Positions 33,408 to 40,531 of a stretch of DNA of 40,531 nt are shown here, one piece after another (within the stretch, counting starts at the first letter, position 1; each line of letters starts with the position of its first letter). The position numbers and the translations under genes are program-made. The notes beneath the pieces were generated by a model. The model saw only the letters and a list, made by a program, of their open reading frames with translations. It did not search any database and was not told the DNA's origin. This DNA is from Gammaproteobacteria bacterium (GTDB taxonomy: Bacteria > Pseudomonadota > Gammaproteobacteria > Steroidobacterales > Steroidobacteraceae): the NCBI GenBank assembly GCA_028293765.1, contig JAQGOG010000125.1, positions 1 through 40,531 on the forward strand, read 5' to 3'.

Positions 33408-35648
33408 ATGAGGTCGTTGCTCTTCTTCTGGGTGCTCGCGCTGGCACAGTCCTGGGCTGCCGCGCAGAACTTTGAATTTCATCCCCCGGCGAGCGCCGCC
33501 GATCCAACGGCACCCGCCGTGATGCGCGATCTGGCGGAGCGCATCCTGCCCGTTTATCAGGAGGACAATCCCGAGCGCTATCTCGCGAATCTCTCTACCC
33601 TGCAACTGGCCGCAGGCAACTACACGGCTGCGCACGCCTCGCGGCAGTCGCTTCGCGATCGAACGCGAAGCGTGGACTCCGGGCGGCCAGTAGCCCGGTC
33701 GGCGGTGCTCGATATCTACTCCCAAGCACGGGCCATGGAGGCGGCCAATAGAGTGCCATTCGCTCAAGCGTTTACGCAGGCATTCCGCGACGCTGTGGCT
33801 CGGCTCAGCGATCAGGACGCGTATTTACTGGCGGACTACCTCAGTACCCCGCCGTCAGTCTTCCAGGACGCCCTGCAAAAGGCCTTCGATCAGCACCGGG
33901 CGAAAGGCACCATCGACCTCGCGGATGCCATGGACCTCATTCGGAACTATGTTTCCTTCGATGCCTATAGGAACTTCGGTCCGCTCGTCGCCGCGCTGAA
34001 TGTCGAGGACGAGCGTCGGCGCTACACGATTGAAGGGGACATCCGTATCGAGACACCCGACGGCGCCAGCCTCGCCGCGGTGATCGTTCGTCCGAAGAAC
34101 GCTGCGAAGCCGTTGCCTGCGTTGCTCGAATATACGATCTACCCAGGGCAAAATGATGCCCGGGAGGCTGCTGCCCACGGCTACGTCGGAGTGGTGGCTT
34201 ACGCTCGCGGCAGAGGGGGGAGCTCCGGCAAGCTCGTTCCTTACCAGCACGACGGCGACGATGCACGGGTAGTGATCGATTGGATTGCCAAGCAGCCGTG
34301 GAGCGACGGCCGCGTGGGAATGTATGGCGGCAGCTACAGCGGTTTCACGCAATGGGCCGCTGCAAAACGCTTGCCCCCGGCTCTGAAGGCGATTGCCACG
34401 TCGGCGGGCGGCATCGCTCCCGGAATCGACGTTCCTGATGAAGGCAACATCTTTCGCAACTATGCCTATCGATGGTCCCTGTATGTGACCAACGCAATAG
34501 ACGAGAAGACCTACAGCGACGACGCCGCATGGCGCGCGCTCGACCAGGCGTGGTACACGAGCGGCAAACGCTATCGCGATTTCGGGCGCCTGTATGGAAA
34601 GCCCAATCCGCTGTTCCTGCGCTGGCTCAACCATCCGAGCTACGATCGGTTCTGGCAGAAGATGGTTCCTTACCGCGAGCAATTCGCCAAAATCGATATC
34701 CCGGTACTGTCGACGACCGGGTATTACGCCGGCGGGGAAGCGGGCGCGCTGTATTACTTCGCTCAGCACCATCGATATGATCCGAACGCCCATCACACAC
34801 TGCTCATCGGTCCCTACGACGATGGGTTGATGCAACGCGGATCGTCGCCCGTGCTGCGCGGCTACCAGGTGGACCCGGCCGCGCTCGTCGATCTGCGCGA
34901 GCTGCGCTATCAGTGGTTCGACCATGTGCTGAAGGGCGCGGCCAAGCCGCCGCTCCTGCAGGACAGGGTCAACTACGAAGTGATGGGAGCGAATGAGTGG
35001 CGCCACGCCCCGTCGCTCGACGCTATGGCCAACGGCACGTTGAAATTCTATATGGACGCGGCTCCCGTCAACGCCGGCCACCGCCTGGCACAAAAGAAGA
35101 GCTCGGATGCCACGTTCGTCATGCAGACCGTCAACCTCGCCGATCGCAGCGATGCGAACTGGACGCCGCCGTCCGACATCGTCGGCGAGAGCATCTCGAC
35201 CCGCAACGGCGTAACATTCGTGAGCGAATCGCTGACGAAGCCCGTCGAGCTCAATGGTCTGTTCTCGGGTCGACTCGATTTCACCGTGAACAAGATGGAC
35301 GTGGATCTGAACATCGCGATGTACGAGCTGCTGCCGAGCGGCGAGTACGTGCAGCTGTTCGAGCCGTACCTATTCCGAGCCAGCTACGCACGGGACCGTG
35401 TCCATCGACACCTTCTCAGGGCGGGCGAGCGCCAGCAGTTGCCGTTCAGAAGCGAGCGGCTGATGAGTCGCAAACTCCAGTCCGGCAGCCGCCTGGTGCT
35501 GGTCCTCGGCGTCAATAAACGGCCCGACCAGGAGATCAACTACGGGACCGGCAACGACGTCAGCGAGGAATCGCTCGCCGATGGCAAGGTTCCGGTGAAG
35601 ATCCGCTGGTACAGTGGCAGTTATATCGAGATCCCGGTGCAGAAGTAG
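33408..35648 (+). CDS. exported S15/CocE-family alpha/beta hydrolase with altered catalytic triad
   Basis: This is a 746-aa protein with an N-terminal signal (MRSLLFFWVLALAQSWAAAQ), a helical region of about 200 residues rich in Gln and Ala, the S15/CocE alpha/beta-hydrolase domain (about 215-490), and a C-terminal jelly-roll domain (about 530-746). The nucleophile elbow GMYGGSYSGF with Ser309 is intact. The stretches that normally carry the other triad members read TTGYYAGGEAGALYYF (Ala441 where Asp is expected) and LLIGPYDDG (Asp472 where His is expected). Members cleave Xaa-Pro peptides, esters or beta-lactam acyl groups. This one may be inactive, or may use other residues. I prefer the ATG at 33408 because it starts the signal peptide; the open frame begins at 33327, four bases before the ABC gene ends. 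Confidence 0.88.
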   Translation: MRSLLFFWVLALAQSWAAAQNFEFHPPASAADPTAPAVMRDLAERILPVYQEDNPERYLANLSTLQLAAGNYTAAHASRQSLRDRTRSVDSGRPVARSAVLDIYSQARAMEAANRVPFAQAFTQAFRDAVARLSDQDAYLLADYLSTPPSVFQDALQKAFDQHRAKGTIDLADAMDLIRNYVSFDAYRNFGPLVAALNVEDERRRYTIEGDIRIETPDGASLAAVIVRPKNAAKPLPALLEYTIYPGQNDAREAAAHGYVGVVAYARGRGGSSGKLVPYQHDGDDARVVIDWIAKQPWSDGRVGMYGGSYSGFTQWAAAKRLPPALKAIATSAGGIAPGIDVPDEGNIFRNYAYRWSLYVTNAIDEKTYSDDAAWRALDQAWYTSGKRYRDFGRLYGKPNPLFLRWLNHPSYDRFWQKMVPYREQFAKIDIPVLSTTGYYAGGEAGALYYFAQHHRYDPNAHHTLLIGPYDDGLMQRGSSPVLRGYQVDPAALVDLRELRYQWFDHVLKGAAKPPLLQDRVNYEVMGANEWRHAPSLDAMANGTLKFYMDAAPVNAGHRLAQKKSSDATFVMQTVNLADRSDANWTPPSDIVGESISTRNGVTFVSESLTKPVELNGLFSGRLDFTVNKMDVDLNIAMYELLPSGEYVQLFEPYLFRASYARDRVHRHLLRAGERQQLPFRSERLMSRKLQSGSRLVLVLGVNKRPDQEINYGTGNDVSEESLADGKVPVKIRWYSGSYIEIPVQK

Positions 35649-35722
35649 GGCGTCGCACGTCAAGAAGTCTGGTGGAGGCGCAATAAAAATAAATTCACCG
35701 ATGCCGCGCCAGGGCGGGCACA

Positions 35723-35728
35723 TATAAT
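35723..35728 (+). promoter_or_regulatory. candidate -10 box of the efflux operon
   Basis: TATAAT stands out in GC-rich DNA, 57 bp before the RND permease start. No good -35 lies at 16-18 bp: TTCACC at 35694-35699 is 23 bp away. Activator-dependent use is therefore possible. The run AATAAAAATAAA just upstream (about 35682-35693) adds an AT-rich element. Confidence 0.4.
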
Positions 35729-35785
35729 GCTTCCGCGGAGGGGTTACGGCCCGATTCGCTGCTTGCATTCATAGTTGGCACCCGC

Positions 35786-38700
35786 ATGTGGATCGTAAAA
35801 ATAGCGCTGCAGCGGCCCTACACCTTCATCGTCCTCGCGATTTTGATTTTCCTGTTGGGTGTGCTGGCGATCCTGCGCACCGCCACCGACATCTTTCCCA
35901 GTATCAATATCCCGGTCGTCGCGACGATCTGGGGTTATACCGGGCTGCAGCCGGAGGAGATGGCGAACCGCATCGTGCTGTCGACCGAGCGTGCCTCGCA
36001 GACCAGCGTCAACGACGTGGAGCACAGCGAGTCGCAATCCCTCAACGGCATCGCGGTGGTGAAGTATTTCTTCCAGCCGAAAGTCAATGAGGAGCTCTCC
36101 TACGCCCAGATTACCGGCGTGTCGCAGGCGCAGCTGAGAAGCCTCCCTCCGGGTACGACGCCGCCGTATATCCTCGCGTTCAACGCGTCCACCGTACCGA
36201 TCATCCAGCTCGCGCTTTCCAGCGATACATTGTCCGAGTCCGAGATCTTCGATCTCGGCAACAACGTCATTCGCACAGCACTGGCCACGGTCGCCGGCGC
36301 GGCGATTCCGTTCCCCTATGGCGGCAAGCAGCGGCAGGTACAGGTGGACCTGGATCCGCAGGCGCTGCGCTCGAGGGGCCTCTCCGGAGCCGATGTCACC
36401 GCCGCCATCACCGCGCAGAACCTGATTCTGCCCGCGGGCACCCAGAAGGTGGGCGACATCGAGTACTACGTCGGAATCAATGCCAGTCCGAAGAAGATCG
36501 AGGAAATGAACGATCTGCCGATCAAGTCGGCCAATGGCAGCGTCGTCTACATCCGCGATGTCGCACACGTGCGCGACGGCTATCCGCCGCAAACCAACAT
36601 CGCACGGCTGGAGGGCCGGCGCGCAGCGCTCATGACCGTACTCAAGATCGGTAGCAGCTCCACCCTCGACGTGATCAACGGGATCAAGCAGAAGCTGCCG
36701 CAGCTGCGCGCCCTCGTGCCTCCCGAGTTGAAGATCGAGCCGATCGGCGACCAATCCCTGTTCGTGCGCGCGGCGATCTCGAGTGTCATTCGCGAGGGGG
36801 TCATCGCGGCCTCGCTGACTGGGCTCATGATCCTGCTGTTTCTGGGTAGCTGGCGCAGCACCCTCATCATCTTCATTTCGATTCCGCTGTCGATCCTCGC
36901 CTCCATCGCCTGCCTGTCGGCGCTGGGGGAGACCATCAATATCATGACCCTGGGAGGGCTGGCGCTGGCGGTCGGGATCCTGGTGGATGATGCGACCGTT
37001 ACGATCGAGAACATCAACGCGCATCTGGAAGAAGGCGAGGGCGTCGAGGAGGCCATCCTCAACGGAGCACACCAGATCGCTCTGCCGGCGCTGGTGTCGA
37101 CGCTCTCCATCTGTATCGTGTTCGTGCCCATGTTCCTGCTCGCGGGCATCGCGAAGTATCTGTTCGTGCCGCTGGCCGAGGCGGTCGTATTCGCGATGCT
37201 GGCGTCCTACCTGCTGTCGCGGACTCTGATTCCGACGTTGTCGAAGTACTGGCTGAAGCAGCATGACCGGGCGAAGGGTGCGGCTCAGGCGCCCGCCGGG
37301 ATGCTGCAGCGATTTCAAGCTGGCTTCGAGCGCCGCTTCCAACAGGTCCGCGATCGCTATCACGCTCTGCTGGAAGCGGCGCTGCGCAGCGGTACGCGGT
37401 TCGCCGCCATTTTCCTGGGCGCGATGGTGGCTACCGCGATTCTCGCGTTTCCCGTCAATCATTACCTCCCGGGTCTTGGGCAGGACTTTTTTCCGAGCGT
37501 GGATTCCGGCCAGATCAAACTGCACCTGCGGGCCCGCACCGGACTGCGGATCGAAGAGACGGCCGCCCTGTGCGATGCCGTGGAAGCGGCCATCCGTCGG
37601 GTCATTCCGGCGCAAGAGCTCGACAGCGTGGTCGATAACATCGGCCTGCCCTACAGCGGAATCAATCTCGCCTACAGCACGTCCGCGCCTGTCGGCCCCA
37701 GCGACGCCGACATCTTCGTATCCCTGAAAAAGAGTCACCACTCGACTGCCGATTACCAGCGCACTTTGCGCCGTACCCTGGTAGAGAGCTTCCCTTCCAC
37801 GACCTTCGCGTTTCTCCCGGCCGACATCGTCAGCCAGACGCTGAATTTCGGGCTGCCGAGCCCGGTTGACGTCCAGATCGGCGGCAAGGACATGGCGGGC
37901 AACCGGGCCTACGCCAACGCGTTGCTGCAAAAACTGCGCACCATCCCGGGCGCGGTCGATCTGCGCATCCAGCAGGCTTCCGACTATCCCAAGTTCGCCG
38001 TGGATGTCGACCGGACCAAGGCGCAGGAGCTGGGACTGACGCAGCAGAACGTGGCTTCCAACATGCTGGTGTCCCTGTCGGGCAGCTTTCAGACGCAGCC
38101 GTCCTTCTGGATGGATCCGGCCACCGGCACTCAGTACAGCGTCGTCGCGCAGACACCGCAGTCGCAACTGGACACGCTGAACGATCTTGCGACGACGCCG
38201 TTGACCGGCGCGGGAAGCTCCGGAGCCACCGCGCAAATGCTGGCGAACGTGGCAACCATCCATCGCGAAGTCGCACCCGCGGTGGTGAGTCATTACGACG
38301 CGGCCCCTGTGCTGGACATCTACGGCTCGGCGCAGGACGCGGACCTGGGTTTCATCTCCAAGCAGGTCAATGAGATCGTCGCCGACTCGAAGAAGGATCT
38401 GCCGAGGGGATCGCACGTGGACGTCCGTGGCCAGGTGCAGACCATGAGCGACTCGTTCGAAGGCCTGTTGCTCGGTCTGCTCGGCGCCATCGTGCTCGTG
38501 TATCTGCTGATCGTGGTCAACTTCCAGTCCTGGCTCGATCCCTTCATCATCATTACGGCATTGCCGGCGGCTCTGGCGGGCATCGTGTGGATGCTGTTCC
38601 TGACACACACGACCGTGAGCGTGCCAGCCCTGACAGGCGCCATCATGTGCATGGGTGTGGCGACGGCCAACAGCGTGCTCATAGTCAGCTTCGCGCGGGA

Positions 38701-38968
38701 GCGCCTGGATGCCGGCGACGATGCGTTCACCGCTGCATCGAAAGCCGGCTTCTCGCGTTTCCGTCCCGTACTGATGACTGCACTTGCCATGATCATCGGG
38801 ATGATTCCCATGGCGCTGAGCCTTGGAGAGGGTGGTGAGCAGAATGCACCGCTGGGCCGAGCTGTCATCGGCGGCCTGATATTCGCTACCGTGGCGACGC
38901 TGCTCTTCGTGCCGACCGTGTTCACGTTGATCCATGGACGGCAGGGGCAGGAGTCGCAGCCACAATGA
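35786..38968 (+). CDS. RND-family efflux permease (AcrB/MdtB-like)
   Basis: This is a 1,060-aa inner-membrane proton-driven pump. It begins WIVKIALQRPYTFIVLAILIFLLG (helix 1) and has DIFPSINIPVV, a large periplasmic loop, and the second-half repeat from about residue 530 (FAAIFLGAMVATAILAF). The proton-relay pair Asp401-Asp402 lies in GILVDDATVTIENI in helix 4. MCMGVATANSVLIVSFARE marks helix 11 of the HAE-type family. The substrate class (drugs, dyes, organic compounds) is inferred only from the family. The start at the ATG at 35786 gives the canonical cytoplasmic leader. The adaptor gene follows after 19 bp and the outer-membrane factor after that, forming a full tripartite operon. The unusual order, permease before adaptor, is seen in some environmental proteobacteria. 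Confidence 0.95.
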   Translation: MWIVKIALQRPYTFIVLAILIFLLGVLAILRTATDIFPSINIPVVATIWGYTGLQPEEMANRIVLSTERASQTSVNDVEHSESQSLNGIAVVKYFFQPKVNEELSYAQITGVSQAQLRSLPPGTTPPYILAFNASTVPIIQLALSSDTLSESEIFDLGNNVIRTALATVAGAAIPFPYGGKQRQVQVDLDPQALRSRGLSGADVTAAITAQNLILPAGTQKVGDIEYYVGINASPKKIEEMNDLPIKSANGSVVYIRDVAHVRDGYPPQTNIARLEGRRAALMTVLKIGSSSTLDVINGIKQKLPQLRALVPPELKIEPIGDQSLFVRAAISSVIREGVIAASLTGLMILLFLGSWRSTLIIFISIPLSILASIACLSALGETINIMTLGGLALAVGILVDDATVTIENINAHLEEGEGVEEAILNGAHQIALPALVSTLSICIVFVPMFLLAGIAKYLFVPLAEAVVFAMLASYLLSRTLIPTLSKYWLKQHDRAKGAAQAPAGMLQRFQAGFERRFQQVRDRYHALLEAALRSGTRFAAIFLGAMVATAILAFPVNHYLPGLGQDFFPSVDSGQIKLHLRARTGLRIEETAALCDAVEAAIRRVIPAQELDSVVDNIGLPYSGINLAYSTSAPVGPSDADIFVSLKKSHHSTADYQRTLRRTLVESFPSTTFAFLPADIVSQTLNFGLPSPVDVQIGGKDMAGNRAYANALLQKLRTIPGAVDLRIQQASDYPKFAVDVDRTKAQELGLTQQNVASNMLVSLSGSFQTQPSFWMDPATGTQYSVVAQTPQSQLDTLNDLATTPLTGAGSSGATAQMLANVATIHREVAPAVVSHYDAAPVLDIYGSAQDADLGFISKQVNEIVADSKKDLPRGSHVDVRGQVQTMSDSFEGLLLGLLGAIVLVYLLIVVNFQSWLDPFIIITALPAALAGIVWMLFLTHTTVSVPALTGAIMCMGVATANSVLIVSFARERLDAGDDAFTAASKAGFSRFRPVLMTALAMIIGMIPMALSLGEGGEQNAPLGRAVIGGLIFATVATLLFVPTVFTLIHGRQGQESQPQ

Positions 38969-38987
38969 TTGTTCGGAAGGTATCTTG

Positions 38988-40178
38988 ATGGCCGCAGGCG
39001 CGCACGACACCGGCAACGATCCCCCTTTGCGAGGAGTGCGCCGCTTCTTGTGGATACTGTTGGTCGTCGCTCTGATCCTCGCCGTCTGGGGCATCGTAAG
39101 CCGGGTCGTAGGCCGCAACCGGGTAGGGCGGGAAACCGCCGCGGACGCCATTCCGGTCGTCATTACCGCCAAACCCAGCGCGAGTCCCGCCACGGATGAG
39201 CTGGTCCTGCCAGGTAACGTGCAGGCGTTCACCGAGGCGCCGATTTACGCGCGCACGAGCGGGTATCTGCGAACGTGGTACACAGACATCGGCGCTCCCG
39301 TAAAGAAAGGTCAGCTACTGGCGGAAATCGACACCCCGGAAGTCGACCAGCAGTTGCGGCAGTCCCAGTCCGACCTCGCCACTGCCGAAGCGAACGCCCG
39401 TCTCGCCGAGAGCACCAACGTGCGTTGGAAGGGACTGTTGGAGAATCACGCCGTCTCTCCACAGGACGCCGACACGAAGGCGGCGGGCGCGGATGCCATG
39501 CGAGCCACGGCCTGGTCGGCCCAAGCCAACATGGCAAGATTGCATGAGCTCGAGTCGTTTAAACGTGTGGTCGCGCCGTTTGACGGAGTCGTCACGCTGC
39601 GTACTACCGACGTCGGTGCGCTGATCAGCGCGGGTCAAACTACGGGCAACGCGCTGTTCCGCGTCGCCGACATCAGTAAGCTGCGCGTCTACGTGCAAGT
39701 GCCCGAGCAGTACGCCTCGCAGATCAAGCCGAGCGTCGAGGCCCAGCTGCAATTCACGGAGCATCCGGGAATGAACTATCCGGCGGCGGTAGTCCGGACG
39801 GCCCGGGCACTCGACCCCACCGTGCGCACGCTGCAGGTTGAACTACAGGTCGACAACGCTAAAAACGAGCTGTTTCCGGGGGCCTACGCCGAGGTTCATT
39901 TCAAGTTACCGGGCAGCGCTACAACATTACGCGTGCCGGCGAATGCGCTGGTGTTTCGTTCTGCGGGCCTGCAGGTGGCCACGGTCGAGCAGGGCCACCG
40001 CGTGAAACTGCACACCATTATGCAGGGGCGCGATTTCGGCAGGTCGGTGGAAGTGCTCTCCGGTATCGCCGCGAACGATGTCATCATCGTGAACCCGCCG
40101 GACTCGGTCACAGATGGGGCCGAAGTACGGATTGCCAAGCCGCCTGACAAGGGTCAGCCGGCACCGAACAAACCGTGA
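38988..40178 (+). CDS. RND efflux periplasmic adaptor (membrane fusion protein)
   Basis: This is a 396-aa protein anchored by one N-terminal helix (about 16-37, FLWILLVVALILAVWGIVSRVV) and not by a lipid. The HlyD/AcrA plan is visible: a lipoyl half-motif (YARTSGYLRTWYTDIGAPVKKGQLLAEIDTPE), an alpha-helical hairpin (about 118-180), a second lipoyl half (VVAPFDGVVTLRTTDVGALIS), a beta-barrel (YVQVPEQYASQIKPS) and a membrane-proximal end. It links the permease to the outer-membrane channel. The ATG at 38988 has AAGG seven bases upstream, and an earlier ATG at 38934 lies inside the permease gene. The stop overlaps the next start as GTGA. Confidence 0.93.
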   Translation: MAAGAHDTGNDPPLRGVRRFLWILLVVALILAVWGIVSRVVGRNRVGRETAADAIPVVITAKPSASPATDELVLPGNVQAFTEAPIYARTSGYLRTWYTDIGAPVKKGQLLAEIDTPEVDQQLRQSQSDLATAEANARLAESTNVRWKGLLENHAVSPQDADTKAAGADAMRATAWSAQANMARLHELESFKRVVAPFDGVVTLRTTDVGALISAGQTTGNALFRVADISKLRVYVQVPEQYASQIKPSVEAQLQFTEHPGMNYPAAVVRTARALDPTVRTLQVELQVDNAKNELFPGAYAEVHFKLPGSATTLRVPANALVFRSAGLQVATVEQGHRVKLHTIMQGRDFGRSVEVLSGIAANDVIIVNPPDSVTDGAEVRIAKPPDKGQPAPNKP

Positions 40179-40531
40179 GCACGCGCTGGCGCAACCTGGC
40201 GGCTTGTGTGTGTGGCGTGCTCGGCGCCTGTTCCTTCGCGCCACGGTACGAAACGCCGCCGACCGCCGTACCGCCGAGCGCCTTCCAGGAGTCTCCCGGC
40301 GCGGCGCCCGCGGGCCAGGAATCTGCCGATTGGAAGACCGCGCAGCCTGCCGATGAGCAGCATCGCGGAGCGTGGTGGGAGCTTTTCGACGACCCGCAAC
40401 TCGACACGCTCGAAGCGCGGGTAACGGACGCCAACCAGAATATCAAGGCGGCGTTCGCACGCCTTCAACAGGCACGTGCACAGACGCGGATCGCCAGGGC
40501 CGCCTACTTTCCGACCGTGACGGTGGATCCT
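40175..40531 (+). CDS. RND efflux outer-membrane factor lipoprotein, NodT/OprM type (partial, right edge)
   Basis: The frame is open from a GTG at 40175, which overlaps the adaptor stop (GTGA), to the window end, so only the first 119 residues are seen. The N-terminus has a lipoprotein signal with lipobox LGAC (Cys19), then the family opening SFAPRYETPPTAVPPSAF. WWELFDDPQLDTLEARV and ANQNIKAAFARLQQARAQTRIARAAYFPTV follow, the first helical repeat of TolC/OprM-type channels. It completes the tripartite efflux operon. No alternative family fits. Confidence 0.92.
   Translation, partial: MSTRWRNLAACVCGVLGACSFAPRYETPPTAVPPSAFQESPGAAPAGQESADWKTAQPADEQHRGAWWELFDDPQLDTLEARVTDANQNIKAAFARLQQARAQTRIARAAYFPTVTVDP

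Noticed and set aside
35744..39232. A 1,162-codon open frame on the minus strand, antisense to the efflux permease
   Set aside because: The plus-strand permease is certain. The antisense product is Arg/Gln/His/Asp-rich low-complexity sequence with no domain, as expected for the complement of GC-rich coding DNA.
1..40531. RNA genes, CRISPR arrays, prophage or insertion sequences
   Set aside because: I looked for tRNA-like cloverleaves, short regular repeats, and transposase or integrase motifs and found none that I could support.

Overview
The window is GC-rich chromosomal DNA from a Gram-negative proteobacterium. The evidence is a complete RND efflux operon with an outer-membrane lipoprotein, a malate synthase G, lipoproteins and a DUF2459 protein. 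The gene content suits a soil or freshwater gamma- or betaproteobacterium, but I cannot name the genus. I see no rRNA, tRNA, CRISPR array, phage block or intact insertion sequence. Two genes run off the edges: a PLP-dependent dehydratase on the left and the efflux outer-membrane factor on the right.

Positions 1-2.9 kb hold a threonine-dehydratase-like enzyme and a ParA/MinD-like ATPase (both minus strand), then a small UBP-type zinc-finger protein and a Crp/Fnr-like regulator (plus strand). Positions 2.9-11.5 kb are one very large minus-strand gene for a cyclic beta-1,2-glucan synthase (GT84, GH189-like and GH94 modules). Its conserved N-terminus extends upstream of the first ordinary start codon. 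Upstream lie a perfect 14-bp inverted repeat, an undescribed 51-aa ORF with a good ribosome-binding site, a nested dyad, and a coupled pair (transglutaminase plus a 128-aa protein of unknown role). A Na+/H+-type antiporter with universal-stress domains follows. It is divergent from a large CheB-CheR-histidine kinase-receiver hybrid.

Positions 19.5-25.8 kb contain a decayed remnant of an N-type F-ATPase epsilon subunit, a DUF2459 lipoprotein, an FAD-dependent amine oxidoreductase, the divergent pair glcB (malate synthase G) and a GlcG/HbpS-like gene, and an EamA transporter.

Positions 25.9-33.3 kb form a carbohydrate locus: a GH3 beta-glucosidase divergent from a run of GH144 (endo-beta-1,2-glucanase-like), GH15 (glucoamylase-like) and SbmA/YddA-like ABC transporter genes. 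The run begins with a second ABC copy that has lost about 423 codons in frame, so that an N-terminal membrane segment is fused to the end of the ATPase domain. Together with the glucan synthase, this puts synthesis and probable breakdown of beta-1,2-glucan in one window. None of the three hydrolases shows a signal peptide. Positions 33.4-35.6 kb encode an exported S15-family hydrolase that keeps its nucleophile serine but appears to have lost the catalytic Asp and His. The right end (35.8-40.5 kb) is an RND permease, adaptor and outer-membrane factor operon with a good -10 box in front.

The most interesting items are the in-frame-collapsed ABC transporter, the apparently triad-deficient S15 protein, the start region of the glucan synthase with its dyads and small ORF, and the dispersed beta-1,2-glucan gene set.
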